DNA of 64,000 nt, taken from the NCBI RefSeq assembly GCF_021033825.1, contig NZ_JAIFXZ010000002.1:310001-374000 (forward strand). The letters run 5' to 3'. Below the pieces are notes generated by a model that did no database searches, was not told where the DNA came from, and saw only the letters and a list, made by a program, of their open reading frames with translations. Position numbers and translations under genes: made by a program. Shown piece by piece: positions 18,265-31,205 of this stretch; the stretch's first letter is position 1, and every line of letters begins with the position of its first letter. The DNA comes from Dietzia aurantiaca (lineage in GTDB: Bacteria; Actinomycetota; Actinomycetes; Mycobacteriales; Mycobacteriaceae).

Positions 18265-19293
18265 TCAGCCGGCCGGGCCGGCCAGGTTCGGACGGATCAG
18301 GTGGAGCCCGGCGCCATCCGCGGACCCCACCACCACGGTGCCGGAGTCGGTGACCGCCAGGGCCTCGGGCTGGCGCACCGTCGGGATCTCCGCGCGAAGC
18401 ACACCGATCCCGTCGCCGAGATCGTACGCCTGGACCGTGTTGGTCCCGGTAGAGGTGACCCACACGACGGACCGGGAGGGGTCCTCGGCGACCGCCCACG
18501 GAGCAGCCCCGACGGGGAACTGTTGATGGAGCCGCACCGGGGAGGTCGAATAGACCAGGAGCGTGTTCCCCACGGTGTCGGAGGCGACCAGGGACCCCTC
18601 CCCGAGGTCGCTCATCATCCCGGCCCCGCGTCCGGCCCGCAGCAGCGGGCCCGCGACCTCCTCGGACGGGTCGATCGAGGCGATCACGGTGTCCGTACGA
18701 CTCAGTGCGGTGACCGACCCGTCCCGTGCCACGGTGAGTGAGTCCACCGAGGTCAGACCCTCGAGCCGCGTCTCCTCGACGCCCTCGGCGTCGCGGATCA
18801 CCACCTCCCCCTCTGCGGTGCCCGTGATCAGCTTCCCCTCCTGCGTGACCGCAGCGGCGGTGACAGGCCCAATCCCGGATATCTGCCTCGACCGCCCCTC
18901 CGGGGAGACCACCACGACGCCGTCGGGGTAGGGGACGACGAACGACCCGTCGTCACCCCCGGTGGCGGTACCCGCGTCCGCGGGGAGTTCGACGGAGTGC
19001 TCGGGGATCCACCTGGTGCCGTCGACACGGCCGATCTGGAGGTCGCGCCCGGTCTGCGACTGGACGGCGACCCGATCACCGACCGCCACGACCGCCCGGA
19101 CCGATCCCGGGACCGGAACGAGCTCTCCGCCCTCGGGTTCGAAGACCTGCGGGGACTCCGCCGGAGCCGCGCTGCCCTGGGCGAGCTGACCCTCCTCGAG
19201 CTGGCTGGTTGCGGACGAGCAGGCGGAGAGCCCCACAACGAGCGCGAGAAGTGCGGCGGGCACGCCTGATCGGCGGAGGACACGACGGGTCAC
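18265..19293 (-). CDS. LppL-like lipoprotein, probable beta-propeller
   Basis: Secreted, lipid-anchored protein of 342 residues. The signal peptide [21 protein letters not shown] ends in the lipobox LSAC (Cys25). The mature part is made of repeated short beta-strand blocks ([47 protein letters not shown]), typical of a beta-propeller. It is probably cotranscribed with pyrD downstream, as lppL is in mycobacteria; a functional link to pyrimidine synthesis is not evident. GTG 19293 is preceded by AAAGGAA. The protein should be acylated by the Lgt/Lsp/Lnt pathway, whose Lnt is encoded at 51173-52771. Confidence 0.85.
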   Translation of the reverse strand: MTRRVLRRSGVPAALLALVVGLSACSSATSQLEEGQLAQGSAAPAESPQVFEPEGGELVPVPGSVRAVVAVGDRVAVQSQTGRDLQIGRVDGTRWIPEHSVELPADAGTATGGDDGSFVVPYPDGVVVVSPEGRSRQISGIGPVTAAAVTQEGKLITGTAEGEVVIRDAEGVEETRLEGLTSVDSLTVARDGSVTALSRTDTVIASIDPSEEVAGPLLRAGRGAGMMSDLGEGSLVASDTVGNTLLVYSTSPVRLHQQFPVGAAPWAVAEDPSRSVVWVTSTGTNTVQAYDLGDGIGVLRAEIPTVRQPEALAVTDSGTVVVGSADGAGLHLIRPNLAGPAG

Positions 19294-19361
19294 GGTGTTC
19301 CTTTCGACGCGCTCTATTGTCCACCACGCAGGTCACCAGGCGCCGATCAGGGCCGGGCGAC

Positions 19362-19367
19362 TACCCT
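19362..19367 (+). promoter_or_regulatory. Possible -10 element of uppP
   Basis: TACCCT in the divergent intergenic region gives a leader of roughly 70 bases before GTG 19441. Confidence 0.25.
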
Positions 19368-19440
19368 CACGGCGTGCGACCGGCACACGTGTGCGTCGTG
19401 ACCCCGCCCATGCCCGACCTCTAGGAGAAAGAGCCGCACC

Positions 19441-20325
19441 GTGAACACAACGGTCCTCGCCGCACCGACGCTGGAAGGCATGTCCTGGATCCAGGTCATC
19501 GTGCTGTCAGCGCTCCAGGGACTCACCGAGTTCCTCCCCGTCTCCTCCTCCGGCCACCTCCGGATCTTCTCGACCTGGTGGTTCGGGGCCGACGCCGGAG
19601 CGTCGTTCACCGCGGTGGTGCAGCTGGGCACCGAGGCCGCGGTCCTCGTCTTCTTCTTCAAGGACATCGTCCGAATCCTCGTGGCGTGGTTCCGAGGGTT
19701 GTTCGACTCGTCGCGTCGCGACGACCCGGACTATCGCCTCGGGTGGTTCGTCATCGTGGGTTCGATCCCGATCGCGATCATCGGGTTCGTCGGCAAGGAC
19801 CTCATCCGGGACGCCGCGCGGAACCTCTGGATCACCGCGATCGTGTTGATCCTCTTCTCCTTCGTGTTCCTCCTCGCGGAGAAGGTCGGCAGGCAGAACC
19901 GTCCCGTCGACGGAAAGTCCCTTGCCGGGTTGAAGATGAAGGACGCGATCGTGATGGGCCTGGCCCAATGCCTCGCGCTCATCCCGGGGGTGAGCCGCTC
20001 GGGCGGCACCATCTCCGCCGGTCTGTTCCTGGGCATGTCCCGCGAGGCGGCGGCGAGGTTCTCGTTCCTCCTCGCCATTCCCGCCGTGCTCGCCTCGGGG
20101 CTGTTCAGTCTTCCGGACGCGTTCGAGCCGTCGGTCGGACAGTCGGCGAGCGCCGTCCAGCTACTGGTCGGCTCGGCGATCGCTTTCGTCATCGGTTACG
20201 CCGCGATCGCCTGGCTCCTGCGTTTCGTCCAGAAGCACTCGCTGGCGTGGTTCGCGGGCTACCGCATCATTCTCGGCCTGCTGGTCATGGGCCTGCTCGC
20301 CACCGGCACCATCCCCGCGACCTGA
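19441..20325 (+). CDS. uppP: Undecaprenyl-diphosphatase (bacitracin resistance)
   Basis: Membrane phosphatase that recycles the C50/C55 polyprenyl-diphosphate carrier for peptidoglycan and arabinogalactan synthesis. The 294-residue protein has the two catalytic blocks [18 protein letters not shown] and [31 protein letters not shown], with about seven membrane helices. GTG 19441 is preceded by AGGAGAAAGAG; an internal ATG at 19480 is a shorter alternative. It heads the run uppP, phosphatase, DUF3090, kinase-like, mshC. Confidence 0.95.
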   Translation: MNTTVLAAPTLEGMSWIQVIVLSALQGLTEFLPVSSSGHLRIFSTWWFGADAGASFTAVVQLGTEAAVLVFFFKDIVRILVAWFRGLFDSSRRDDPDYRLGWFVIVGSIPIAIIGFVGKDLIRDAARNLWITAIVLILFSFVFLLAEKVGRQNRPVDGKSLAGLKMKDAIVMGLAQCLALIPGVSRSGGTISAGLFLGMSREAAARFSFLLAIPAVLASGLFSLPDAFEPSVGQSASAVQLLVGSAIAFVIGYAAIAWLLRFVQKHSLAWFAGYRIILGLLVMGLLATGTIPAT

Positions 20326-20353
20326 CGTGACCGCCTGATCGATGCCGCGTCGG

Positions 20354-20359
20354 TAATCT
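20354..20359 (+). promoter_or_regulatory. -10 element of the histidine phosphatase gene
   Basis: TAATCT lies 7 bases before ATG 20367, giving a leaderless transcript for the phosphatase-DUF3090-kinase-like group. Confidence 0.5.
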
Positions 20360-20366
20360 GCCTCCT

Positions 20367-21071
20367 ATGACCGTCATCCTGCTCCGGCACGGCCGCTCCA
20401 CCGCCAACACCGCGCTCACTCTCGCCGGGCGGACGCCGGGGGTCGGACTCGACGAGACGGGCCTCGCCCAGGCGACCGAGCTCGGCGGTCGGTTGTCCGG
20501 ACTCCCGGTCGGGGCGATCGTCCGATCCCCGCTCATGCGATGCCGCCAGACGGTAGAACCGCTCGCCGGCGCCCTCGGTCTGGATCCCGTGATCGAGGAC
20601 GGTCTGACCGAGGTCGACTACGGGAGTTGGACCGGGCGGCCGCTCAAGGAACTCGCCTCCGAACACATGTGGTCGGTGGTACAGCAGCATCCCTCGTCCG
20701 CGGTGTTCCCGCGGGGCGAGTCGCTGGCGGCCATGGCGACCAGGGCCGTCGACGCCGTCCGTCGCCATGACCGGCACCTCGCCGAGCAGGCAGGCAGGGA
20801 TGTGCTGTGGGTGGCCTGCAGCCACGGCGACGTGATCAAGTCGGTCCTGGCCGACGCGTACGGGATGCACCTGGACCAGTTCCAACGGATCGTCGTGGAG
20901 CCGGCGTCCCTCTCGGTGGTGCGGTACACCCCGCATCGCCCGTTCGTGCTCCGGGTCAACGACACCGGCGGCGACCTGACCGGTCTTCACGGCGACCCGG
21001 CTGGACACGTGGGCACCCCGACCGACGGGCACTCTGAATCCGATGCCGTGCCGGGCGGGAACGTACCCTGA
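20367..21071 (+). CDS. Histidine phosphatase superfamily protein (MSMEG_4193 type)
   Basis: A 234-residue branch-1 histidine phosphatase. The N-terminal LLRHGRSTANT carries the phospho-accepting His, IVRSPLMRCRQTVEPL the second Arg, ADYG-like EVDYGSW the acid region, and VACSHGDVIKSVL the second catalytic His. The group was annotated as putative phosphomutase, but phosphatase chemistry is more likely; the substrate is unknown. A disordered, Gly/Asp-rich tail follows residue 200. It is conserved beside DUF3090 and SCO1664-type genes in actinobacteria, which suggests a shared process. Confidence 0.87.
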   Translation: MTVILLRHGRSTANTALTLAGRTPGVGLDETGLAQATELGGRLSGLPVGAIVRSPLMRCRQTVEPLAGALGLDPVIEDGLTEVDYGSWTGRPLKELASEHMWSVVQQHPSSAVFPRGESLAAMATRAVDAVRRHDRHLAEQAGRDVLWVACSHGDVIKSVLADAYGMHLDQFQRIVVEPASLSVVRYTPHRPFVLRVNDTGGDLTGLHGDPAGHVGTPTDGHSESDAVPGGNVP

Positions 21072-21126
21072 TGAACCGCACCACCACCCGCACAGATCCA
21101 CACACCGACACGAGGAGACGACCGGC

Positions 21127-21714
21127 ATGAGCAGGGCAGTCCACGAGTTCCGCGAGCCGAGCCGGTTCGTGGTGGGCACGGTCGGCCAGCCCGGCGAGCG
21201 GGTCTTCTTCGTCCAGGCCACGGAGTCCGGACGCACCATCACCGTGAGGTGTGAGAAGCAACAGGCGAAAATCCTGTCCGACCGGATGGGGGATCTGCTC
21301 GACGAGATCGCCAGCAAGTCCGACTTCTCGGTACCACCGGCGGGGGGAATGGTCGATGACCTCGACCCGCTAGAGATGCCGGTCGACCCCGAGTTCAACG
21401 TGGGCACGATGGGTCTGGGCTGGGACGGCGACAGGGGCCAGGTCGTCGTGGAGCTCCTGGCGATCGACCCGTCGGCCACGGACGAGTCGGTGGTGCTGTC
21501 GGACTCCGAGGACGCACCCGATGCACTCCGCGTGTTCCTCACCCCGCAGCGCGCCCGGCAGTTCGTCCTGCGCAGCGACAAGGTGGTCTCCGCGGGCCGC
21601 GAGCCCTGCCCGTTGTGTGGTGAGCCGATCGACACCACCGGCCACTTGTGCGTCCGGCTCAACGGTTACCGTCCACGATCCGGTGAGGCACTGACCGAGC
21701 TCATCGATCCGTGA
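21127..21714 (+). CDS. DUF3090 family protein
   Basis: A 195-residue actinobacterial protein of unknown function. Two alpha/beta halves are visible (FVVGTVGQPGERVFFVQATESGRTITVRCEKQQAKIL and VVVELLAID...LRVFLTPQRARQFVLRSDKVV), followed by a C-terminal PCPLCGEPIDTTGHLCVRLNGY, a likely three-Cys/one-His zinc site. ATG 21127 was chosen for AGGAGACG upstream. Its stop overlaps the next gene's GTG (GTGA), so translation with the SCO1664-type protein is coupled; the phosphatase gene lies 55 bases upstream. Confidence 0.88.
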   Translation: MSRAVHEFREPSRFVVGTVGQPGERVFFVQATESGRTITVRCEKQQAKILSDRMGDLLDEIASKSDFSVPPAGGMVDDLDPLEMPVDPEFNVGTMGLGWDGDRGQVVVELLAIDPSATDESVVLSDSEDAPDALRVFLTPQRARQFVLRSDKVVSAGREPCPLCGEPIDTTGHLCVRLNGYRPRSGEALTELIDP

Positions 21715-22490
21715 CCAGATCGTCTGCCGGCCCCGAACTCACCGTCCAGCACCGGATCCCGTCCGGCAGCAACGCCGTGTACCGCTGTGTGGATCAGCAC
21801 GGAGACGGATGGGTGTACAAGCCGTCGGCGGGGGAGAGGCCCCTGATGGATTTCCCGGACGGGAGCCTCGCGGCCCGGGAGGTCGCGGCCTTTGTGGTGT
21901 CCGCAGCTCTGGGGTGGGATCTGATCCCCGAGACGGTCACGGCACACGGCCCGGGTGGCCGGGGGATGGCACAGCGGTGGATCGACGAACGCGACAGCGT
22001 GGGCGGCGCCTACGACCCCGTGGATGTCCATCCGGTCGACTCGGTTCCGGAGGGCCGCGCGGTGGTCCTCCGGGGTGAGGGCTCCCGGGGCGAGGAGGTC
22101 GTCGTCGCCCACGACACCGACGACAGACTTCGCCGTATCGCCCTGCTCGACCTCGTGGTGAACAACGCCGACCGCAAGGGCGGCCACGTCCTGGTCGACC
22201 GCGCCGGTCGCTACTGGGCGATCGACCACGGGTTGTCGTTCCATGTGGACCCGAAGGTCCGCACCGTCCTGTGGGGGTGGGCCGGTCAACCCCTCGTCGG
22301 GGGTGACGTGGCGGACCTGACGGGTCTCGCCGGGGAGTTGGCCCGGGAGGGCGGCCTCGCGAGCCGACTGACACACCTGCTCTCGTCCGACGAGATCGAT
22401 GCGCTGGCCAGGCGCGTGGACGGGCTCCTCACCGACGGGCGGTTCCCCGTCCCGGGCCCGGGTTACCCCTTACCCTGGCCGCTCTTCTGA
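21711..22490 (+). CDS. SCO1664 family, PI3/4-kinase-like protein
   Basis: A 259-residue protein with an atypical kinase fold related to HipA and phosphatidylinositol kinases. GWVYKPSAGERPLMDFPDG resembles the nucleotide-binding Lys region, LLDLVVNNADRKGGHVLVD gives a catalytic-loop-like NNADRK-x2-H, and YWAIDHGLSFH gives the metal-binding Asp (DHG). Kinase activity and substrate are unproven. It is translationally coupled to DUF3090 and lies 27 bases before mshC. This trio's conservation near mycothiol genes hints at a redox or protein-phosphorylation role, which remains inference. Confidence 0.85.
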   Translation: MTRSSAGPELTVQHRIPSGSNAVYRCVDQHGDGWVYKPSAGERPLMDFPDGSLAAREVAAFVVSAALGWDLIPETVTAHGPGGRGMAQRWIDERDSVGGAYDPVDVHPVDSVPEGRAVVLRGEGSRGEEVVVAHDTDDRLRRIALLDLVVNNADRKGGHVLVDRAGRYWAIDHGLSFHVDPKVRTVLWGWAGQPLVGGDVADLTGLAGELAREGGLASRLTHLLSSDEIDALARRVDGLLTDGRFPVPGPGYPLPWPLF

Positions 22491-22504
22491 TCCGGCCGGG
22501 TCTC

Positions 22505-22510
22505 TAGACT
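22505..22510 (+). promoter_or_regulatory. -10 element of mshC
   Basis: TAGACT lies 7 bases before ATG 22518, consistent with a leaderless mshC transcript. Confidence 0.5.
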
Positions 22511-22517
22511 CGGCCCC

Positions 22518-23771
22518 ATGCACTCGTGGTCCTCGCCTGTCGTCCCCTCACTTCCCGGCGACGGCGTTCCCCTCAAGTTGTTCGACACCGCGGGCGGTGC
22601 GGTCCGTGAGGTGGCGGCCGGGCCTCTCGCACGGATGTACGTCTGCGGGATCACCCCGTATGACACGACTCATCTCGGTCACGCCGCGACGTACCTGACC
22701 TTCGATCTGGTCTACCGACAGTTGCTGGACGCGGGCCATGCCGTCCACTACGTCCAGAACACGACCGACGTCGACGATCCGCTGTTCGAGCGGGCGGGCC
22801 GCGACGGCGTGGACTGGCGCGAGCTCGGCGACGCCGAGACGGATCGGTTCCGTGCCGACATGGAGGCGCTGCGCGTCCTCCCACCACAGCAGTACGTGGC
22901 CGCCACCGAGACGATCGACGAGGTGGTCGAGATGGTCGGCGAGCTGATCGAGCGCGGGCACGCCTACCGCATCGACCCGGAGGTCGACGGATACTCGGAT
23001 GTCTACTACCGCCATCGAGCGACGCCGGATTTCGGTTACGAGTCGGGATATGACGACGACGAGATGGCGGCTGCATTCGCCGAGCGCGGGGGCGATCCGG
23101 ACCGCAGTGGCAAGGAGCATCCCCTGGACGCCCTGCTGTGGCGGGTGCAGCGACCCGGTGAGCCCACGTGGCCCTCGCCGTGGGGTCAGGGGCGCCCCGG
23201 CTGGCACATCGAGTGTTCTGCGATCGCACGCAACCGTCTCGGGATGAACTTCGACATCCAGGGCGGGGGCAGCGACCTGGCGTTCCCACACCACGAGTTC
23301 TCCGCTGCCCACGCCGAGGCCGCCTGTGACGAGCGTCCCTTCGCCCGGTTCTACGTACATGCGGCGATGATCGGCCTCGACGGCGTCAAGATGAGCAAGT
23401 CGCTCGGTAACCTCGTCCGCGTGCAGGCACTGCGCGAGGAGGGCGTGGACCCGGCGATCATCCGGCTGGGGCTGGCCGCCGGCCACTATCGCACCGACCG
23501 TTCGTGGTCCGCTGAGATCCTCGACGAGGCCCGCGCCCGCTACTCGACCTGGAACGCCGCCATCGCCCGGGGCGCCGGTGCCGATGCCCGTGCCACTGTC
23601 GCGATCCTGCGGGAGCGGCTGGCCGATGACCTCGACACCCCGGGCGCTCTCGAGGCGATCGATTCCTGGGCGGCGGCGACGCTGGCCGGGGAATCGACCG
23701 ACCCCGTGGCGGGAGAGCTGATCTCCACCGCACTGGACACCCTGCTGGGCGTCCGTGCAGACGCGGGCTGA
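22518..23771 (+). CDS. mshC: L-cysteine:GlcN-Ins ligase of mycothiol synthesis
   Basis: ATP-dependent ligation of cysteine to glucosaminyl-inositol, the penultimate mycothiol step. The 417-residue protein is a cysteinyl-tRNA-synthetase paralogue: the zinc/substrate Cys in [10 protein letters not shown], the HIGH-type motif [33 protein letters not shown] (zinc ligands) and the KMSKS loop at [10 protein letters not shown]. The C-terminal region lacks the anticodon-binding domain of CysRS, which separates MshC from CysS. A cysQ gene, adjacent in mycobacteria, is absent here. Its last codons form half of a hairpin shared with the convergent PAC2 gene. Confidence 0.95.
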   Translation: MHSWSSPVVPSLPGDGVPLKLFDTAGGAVREVAAGPLARMYVCGITPYDTTHLGHAATYLTFDLVYRQLLDAGHAVHYVQNTTDVDDPLFERAGRDGVDWRELGDAETDRFRADMEALRVLPPQQYVAATETIDEVVEMVGELIERGHAYRIDPEVDGYSDVYYRHRATPDFGYESGYDDDEMAAAFAERGGDPDRSGKEHPLDALLWRVQRPGEPTWPSPWGQGRPGWHIECSAIARNRLGMNFDIQGGGSDLAFPHHEFSAAHAEAACDERPFARFYVHAAMIGLDGVKMSKSLGNLVRVQALREEGVDPAIIRLGLAAGHYRTDRSWSAEILDEARARYSTWNAAIARGAGADARATVAILRERLADDLDTPGALEAIDSWAAATLAGESTDPVAGELISTALDTLLGVRADAG

Positions 23772-23791
23772 CCCGCGTCAGCCCGCGTCTG
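23758..23791. terminator. Shared bidirectional hairpin over the stops of mshC and the PAC2 gene
   Basis: CAGACGCGGGCTGA pairs perfectly with TCAGCCCGCGTCTG (14 bp) around loop CCCGCG. Each arm encodes the last codons (Asp-Ala-Gly-stop) of one of the two convergent genes. It lacks a T-run, like many actinobacterial terminators. Confidence 0.7.
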
Positions 23792-24704
23792 GCTCGTCCC
23801 GGTCCCCGCGCAGGAAGCGCTCGAACTCCGCCGCGATCGCGTCGCCGTCGACGAGCGGCATCGCCTCGCCGCTGGAGGCACGTCCCCGGTCCGGCTCCGG
23901 GTCGTCCCCGTGGTCGATCTCGTTCTCCTCGTCCATCCGCTCCTCCAGGGAGCGGATGTAGTCACGGAGGTCCTCGTCCTCGCCCGCGGCGGTGTCGACC
24001 TTCTCCACCCAGGTCCTGGACTGCGCCCGGAGGGCGTCCATCGTCACGGCCATGCCGAGGTTCTCCGCGAGCCAGGACAGCATCGCCTCCGTGCCGCGGG
24101 GATTGGGCGGCGACGCCACGTAGTGGGGGACCCCCGCCCACAGGCTCAGGGTGGGGACGCCTGCCTCGGTCAGCATCTGCTGCAGCACCCCGGTCATCCC
24201 GGTGGGCCCCTCGTAGTCGGAGGCCTCGACCCCCATCGACGACATGCGCTGACGGCTGAACGCGGTGCCGGTCAGCGGCACCGGACGCGTATGCGGGACA
24301 TCCGCCAGGTACGCCCCGAGCAGAACCACCTGGGACACCCCGAGAGTGTCCACGAGGTCGACGAACTGGGAGGCGAACGTGCGCCACCTCAATGCCGGCT
24401 CCGGGCCGCGGACGAGCAACACGTCATTGGCCACGCCATCGGGACGACACGCGGACACGACGATGCGCGGCCATTCGATCGACCGCGACACCCCGCCCGA
24501 ATGCCGGATGACAGGGCGCTGATCCAGGTAGTCGAAGAACTCGTCGCCGCCGATCTCCGCGATCTCCCGCGCCTCCAGGTTGAGGGCGAGATGCTCGATC
24601 GTCCCGGTCGCGACATCCGCGGCGTCGTTCCAGCCCTCGAAGGCCACGATCATGACCGGGCTCTCCAGATCCAGATGCCCGTCAGGACTCCATTCGACAG
24701 TCAT
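23778..24704 (-). CDS. PAC2 family protein
   Basis: A 308-residue PAC2-domain protein, related to proteasome-assembly chaperone 2 of archaea/eukaryotes. The start VMIVAFEGWNDAADVATGTIEHL is the signature, followed by GGVSRSIEWPRIVV, QVVLLGAYLADVPHTRPVPLTG and LSLWAGVPHYVASPPNPRGT. A C-terminal acidic extension (residues about 255-308, LEERMDEENEIDHGDDPEPD) is disordered-looking. The bacterial function is unknown; if the genome lacks prcBA, this PAC2 cannot act as a proteasome assembly factor. It starts with a leaderless-type promoter divergent from metH. Confidence 0.9.
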   Translation of the reverse strand: MTVEWSPDGHLDLESPVMIVAFEGWNDAADVATGTIEHLALNLEAREIAEIGGDEFFDYLDQRPVIRHSGGVSRSIEWPRIVVSACRPDGVANDVLLVRGPEPALRWRTFASQFVDLVDTLGVSQVVLLGAYLADVPHTRPVPLTGTAFSRQRMSSMGVEASDYEGPTGMTGVLQQMLTEAGVPTLSLWAGVPHYVASPPNPRGTEAMLSWLAENLGMAVTMDALRAQSRTWVEKVDTAAGEDEDLRDYIRSLEERMDEENEIDHGDDPEPDRGRASSGEAMPLVDGDAIAAEFERFLRGDRDEPDAG

Positions 24705-24710
24705 CAGTAC

Positions 24711-24716
24711 AGCCTA
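24711..24716 (-). promoter_or_regulatory. -10 element of the PAC2 gene
   Basis: TAGGCT on the minus strand lies 6 bases before ATG 24704, within a 50-base divergent promoter region shared with metH. Confidence 0.45.
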
Positions 24717-24741
24717 CGTACGTCCGATTCCGCCTCACCCA

Positions 24742-24747
24742 TACACT
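24742..24747 (+). promoter_or_regulatory. -10 element of metH
   Basis: TACACT lies 7 bases before ATG 24755, so the metH mRNA probably starts at the start codon. That leaves no room for a 5' riboswitch. Confidence 0.5.
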
Positions 24748-24754
24748 GGGGCCC

Positions 24755-28315
<3,561 letters not shown>

Positions 28316-28324
28316 TCGGTGTGC

Positions 28325-28360
28325 GACGCGGCCCGGACCCACAGCGGTCCGGGCCGCGTC
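28325..28360 (+). terminator. Terminator of metH
   Basis: GACGCGGCCCGGACC pairs perfectly with GGTCCGGGCCGCGTC (15 bp, 6-base loop) 10 bases after the metH stop, followed by GTCGTTT. Confidence 0.75.
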
Positions 28361-28438
28361 GTCGTTTCCGCGTGCTCGCCGGGGGAGTGGGCATGCCCCC
28401 GTCCGCGCACGGTCGCTCCCGGGGCCCGGGCGTTCGGG

Positions 28439-28446
28439 TAGACAGT
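28439..28446 (+). promoter_or_regulatory. Possible -10 element of the HAD-hisE-hisG operon
   Basis: TAGACAGT ends 5 bases before GTG 28452 and has no Shine-Dalgarno after it. The exact hexamer is uncertain. Confidence 0.35.
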
Positions 28447-28451
28447 AGGCC

Positions 28452-29168
28452 GTGACCAGCATCGCGTGTGATCGTGCCCCGTCCGCCATCTGTCTCGACA
28501 TGGACGGGACCCTCGTCGACACCGAACGACTATGGGACGTCGCCGTCTATGAGCTCGCCGAGCACATGGGGCGCCCGCTGGACGAGTCGAATCGAGAGCG
28601 GACGCTCGGAAACTCGCTGCATGGCTTCTTCGAGATCCTCGGTGAATACACGGGCCACCGGATCGAGGGGGAGGAGTTCGATCGTCTCGCGCACCGGCTC
28701 AATTCACGCGTCACCGAACTGATGCGGACCGACATGAGGTGGCGACCCGGGGCGGAGGAGCTCCTCGCGGAGATCGCGGAGACCGGAACTCCGGTGGCGC
28801 TGGTCACCAACACGACGGCAGACGTGGCGCAGGTGCCCCTCGAGTTCATCAACCGGTCGCGATTCGACGTGGTGGTGACCGGGTGCATGGTCCCCGACGC
28901 GAAGCCCGCGCCGGACCCCTATCTCCTCGCCTGCGCGCGTCTGGGTGTGGACCCCCGCTCCTCGGTGGCGATCGAGGACTCCGTCACCGGCGCCACCGCC
29001 GCCGTGGCCGCCGGCTGCCGCGTGCTGTACGTGCCGTCCACTGATGGTCAGCCCGACGTGACCGGCGCACACACCTACCCGACACTCGTGGGTGTCGGGG
29101 TCTCCGCACTGCACACGCTCACCTCAGGGACACCCGCCGCTGTCGCTGTGGGAGAATCGGGCGTGTGA
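28452..29168 (+). CDS. HAD-superfamily phosphatase (beta-PGM/Gph-like)
   Basis: A 238-residue haloacid-dehalogenase phosphatase. [17 protein letters not shown] supplies the nucleophile and acid Asp, [11 protein letters not shown] the Thr/Asn of motif [23 protein letters not shown] the motif III Lys, and [21 protein letters not shown] the metal-binding acidic pair. The alpha-helical cap lies between motifs I and II. The substrate is unknown. Its stop overlaps the hisE start (GTGA), and it is commonly found between metH and hisE in actinobacteria; a role in histidine biosynthesis is not shown by that alone. Confidence 0.88.
   Translation: MTSIACDRAPSAICLDMDGTLVDTERLWDVAVYELAEHMGRPLDESNRERTLGNSLHGFFEILGEYTGHRIEGEEFDRLAHRLNSRVTELMRTDMRWRPGAEELLAEIAETGTPVALVTNTTADVAQVPLEFINRSRFDVVVTGCMVPDAKPAPDPYLLACARLGVDPRSSVAIEDSVTGATAAVAAGCRVLYVPSTDGQPDVTGAHTYPTLVGVGVSALHTLTSGTPAAVAVGESGV
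29152..29157 (+). promoter_or_regulatory. Possible internal -10 element for hisE-hisG
   Basis: GAGAAT lies 7 bases before GTG 29165 inside the end of the HAD gene, so hisEG may also start from a leaderless internal promoter. Confidence 0.35.
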
Positions 29169-29428
29169 AGACCTTCGACTCGCTGTTCGCCGAACTGTCC
29201 GAGCGGATCGCCGCGCGCCCTGAGGGCTCCGGGACCGTCACCGCATTCGACAAGGGCGTACACCACCTCGGCAAGAAGGTCATCGAGGAGGCCGGCGAGG
29301 TCTGGATCGCAGCGGAGTACCAGTCGGACGCCGAACTGGCAGAGGAGATCTCCCAGCTTCTCTACTGGACGCAGGTCATGATGCTCAAGCGGGGATTGGG
29401 CCTCGAAGACGTCTACCGACATCTGTAG
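29165..29428 (+). CDS. hisE: Phosphoribosyl-ATP pyrophosphatase
   Basis: Second step of histidine synthesis, hydrolysing phosphoribosyl-ATP to phosphoribosyl-AMP. The 87-residue all-helical MazG-like protein has [22 protein letters not shown], with the metal-binding Glu-Glu pattern, and [25 protein letters not shown]. It is a stand-alone HisE, as usual in actinobacteria, and overlaps the HAD gene by four bases. hisG follows after 46 bases. Confidence 0.96.
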   Translation: MKTFDSLFAELSERIAARPEGSGTVTAFDKGVHHLGKKVIEEAGEVWIAAEYQSDAELAEEISQLLYWTQVMMLKRGLGLEDVYRHL

Positions 29429-29474
29429 ACCGTCACCCACGCCCACCCCTACGCACCTATTCCCAGGAGCCACC

Positions 29475-30326
29475 ATGCTGCGCGTCGCAGTGCCCAACAA
29501 GGGCGCCCTGTCCGAGTCCGCCTCCGAGATGCTCTCCGAGGCCGGGTACCGCCGCCGGCCGGAGGGCAGCAAGGATCTCTCGCTGATCGACCGCGAGAAC
29601 GATGTCGAGTTCTACTTCCTCCGCCCGAAGGACATCGCCGTCTACGTCGGCTCCGGCCGTCTCGATCTGGGTATCACCGGCCGGGATCTCGCGGCCGACT
29701 CGATGGCCGAGGTCGACGAACTGCTAGAGATGGGCTTCGGCCGTTCGACCTTCCGCTACGCGGGCCCGGCCGGCGAAGGCTGGTCGGCCGAGCGTCTCGC
29801 GGGCTCGCGGATCGCCACCTCGTACCCCAACATCGTCCGACGAGATCTCGCCGACCGCGGGATCGAGGCCGAGGTTATCCGTCTCGACGGCGCCGTGGAG
29901 ATCTCCATCCAGCTGGGCGTGGCGGACTGCATCGCAGACGTGGTGGGCTCCGGTCGAACCCTCAAGGTCCACGGACTCGAGGCGTTCGGCGACATCCTGT
30001 GCGATTCCTCGGGTGTGCTCATCTCGCGGATCGACGCCGATGTGTCGCCGGCGATGGCCCAGATGCGGGCGCGGTTGCAGGGCGTGGTGTTCGCGCAGCA
30101 GTACATGATGCTCGACTACAACTGCCCTCGTGAACTGCTCGACGAGGTCTCGACGATCACGCCCGGCCTCGAGTCGCCGACGGTCTCGCCGATGGCGGAC
30201 CCGGCGTGGATAGCGGTGCGGTCGATGGTGCCGCGCAAGCGGGTCAACTCGATCATGGACCAACTCGCCGTGGCCGGCGCGAAGTCGATCATCGCGACCG
30301 ACATCCGTTCCTGCCGGATGGGCTGA
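29475..30326 (+). CDS. hisG: ATP phosphoribosyltransferase (long form)
   Basis: Committed first step of histidine synthesis. At 283 residues it is the long form carrying a C-terminal ACT-like domain (about 210-283, [25 protein letters not shown]), which gives feedback inhibition by histidine. Catalytic blocks include [37 protein letters not shown] and the PRPP loop [19 protein letters not shown] 29475 is preceded by AGGAG at good spacing. Confidence 0.97.
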   Translation: MLRVAVPNKGALSESASEMLSEAGYRRRPEGSKDLSLIDRENDVEFYFLRPKDIAVYVGSGRLDLGITGRDLAADSMAEVDELLEMGFGRSTFRYAGPAGEGWSAERLAGSRIATSYPNIVRRDLADRGIEAEVIRLDGAVEISIQLGVADCIADVVGSGRTLKVHGLEAFGDILCDSSGVLISRIDADVSPAMAQMRARLQGVVFAQQYMMLDYNCPRELLDEVSTITPGLESPTVSPMADPAWIAVRSMVPRKRVNSIMDQLAVAGAKSIIATDIRSCRMG

Positions 30327-30353
30327 CGCCAACAACCCTCGGGGAATCGCCGT

Positions 30354-30398
30354 CAGCCCCGGAGGACCGGACGCCACGCGTCAGGCCTTCCGGGGCTG
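30354..30398. terminator. Bidirectional terminator after hisG
   Basis: CAGCCCCGGA pairs with TCCGGGGCTG (10 bp) around a 25-base loop between hisG and the convergent thioesterase gene. Confidence 0.5.
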
Positions 30399-30441
30399 TC
30401 CGGTTTCCCAGCCCCTTCCGACGGCGCCCGCCGGCAGGGAT

Positions 30442-31205
30442 CTACACCGTCTCGATGAGCAATGCCTGGAGCGTGTGCCCGAGCGCGCCCGACTCGTCAT
30501 AGAGCGTTCCGGACGTCGCACCGACCCCGTCGGGTCCGATCGAGGCGTGGGCGTCCACCCCGATCCACTCGCCCCGGGGCAGGCGATGGAGGTGCGTGAC
30601 GAGATCGGTGTTGAGGAAGCGCCACTCGGTCGGTTCCAGCACCGCTCCGACCCCGTTGGCGATGTCCGCGATGCACATGACGTGCTCGACCGGGGACATG
30701 GTCTCGCCGGCGACCAGCGGATACCGGGGGCGCGCCCACACGATTCCGTCCTCGGCACCGCGAATCTGCAGCGAGTCGATGTATCCGCTGGTCCACCGGG
30801 TGAAAAACGAGCTGTCGAAGTCGGCCGCGGGCAGTACCCGTGGGCTGTCGACCGTCTGTTCCACCGCCGAGGTGTCCCCGGCACGCATCCGCCACGCGCT
30901 GGCGCGGGCCACCACGCGGCCGCCCGCTTCGAGTTCCGACTCGACGAGCTGGATCCGCTTGCCCGGGCGCGCGATCCGCGCCCGCGTCCGCAGTTCACCG
31001 AGCGGTACCGGGCCCAGCAGGTCCACCGCGATCCGGGAGATGCGGGTCCCGTCGGTTCCCTCGAGTCGGTCCATGGCGCGGGTGAGAATGGCCGACGGCG
31101 GCGCCCCGTGCTGGAGCTCCGGCCCCCACGCGCTCACGGTGTGCTCGGACGCCCGGAACACCTCCCAGTCGTCCTCAGCACCCAGCCGCTCGTAATAGGC
31201 CTCCG

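Noticed and set aside
22491-22517. Search for cysQ next to mshC
   Set aside because: The gap is 27 bases and neighbouring genes are assigned.
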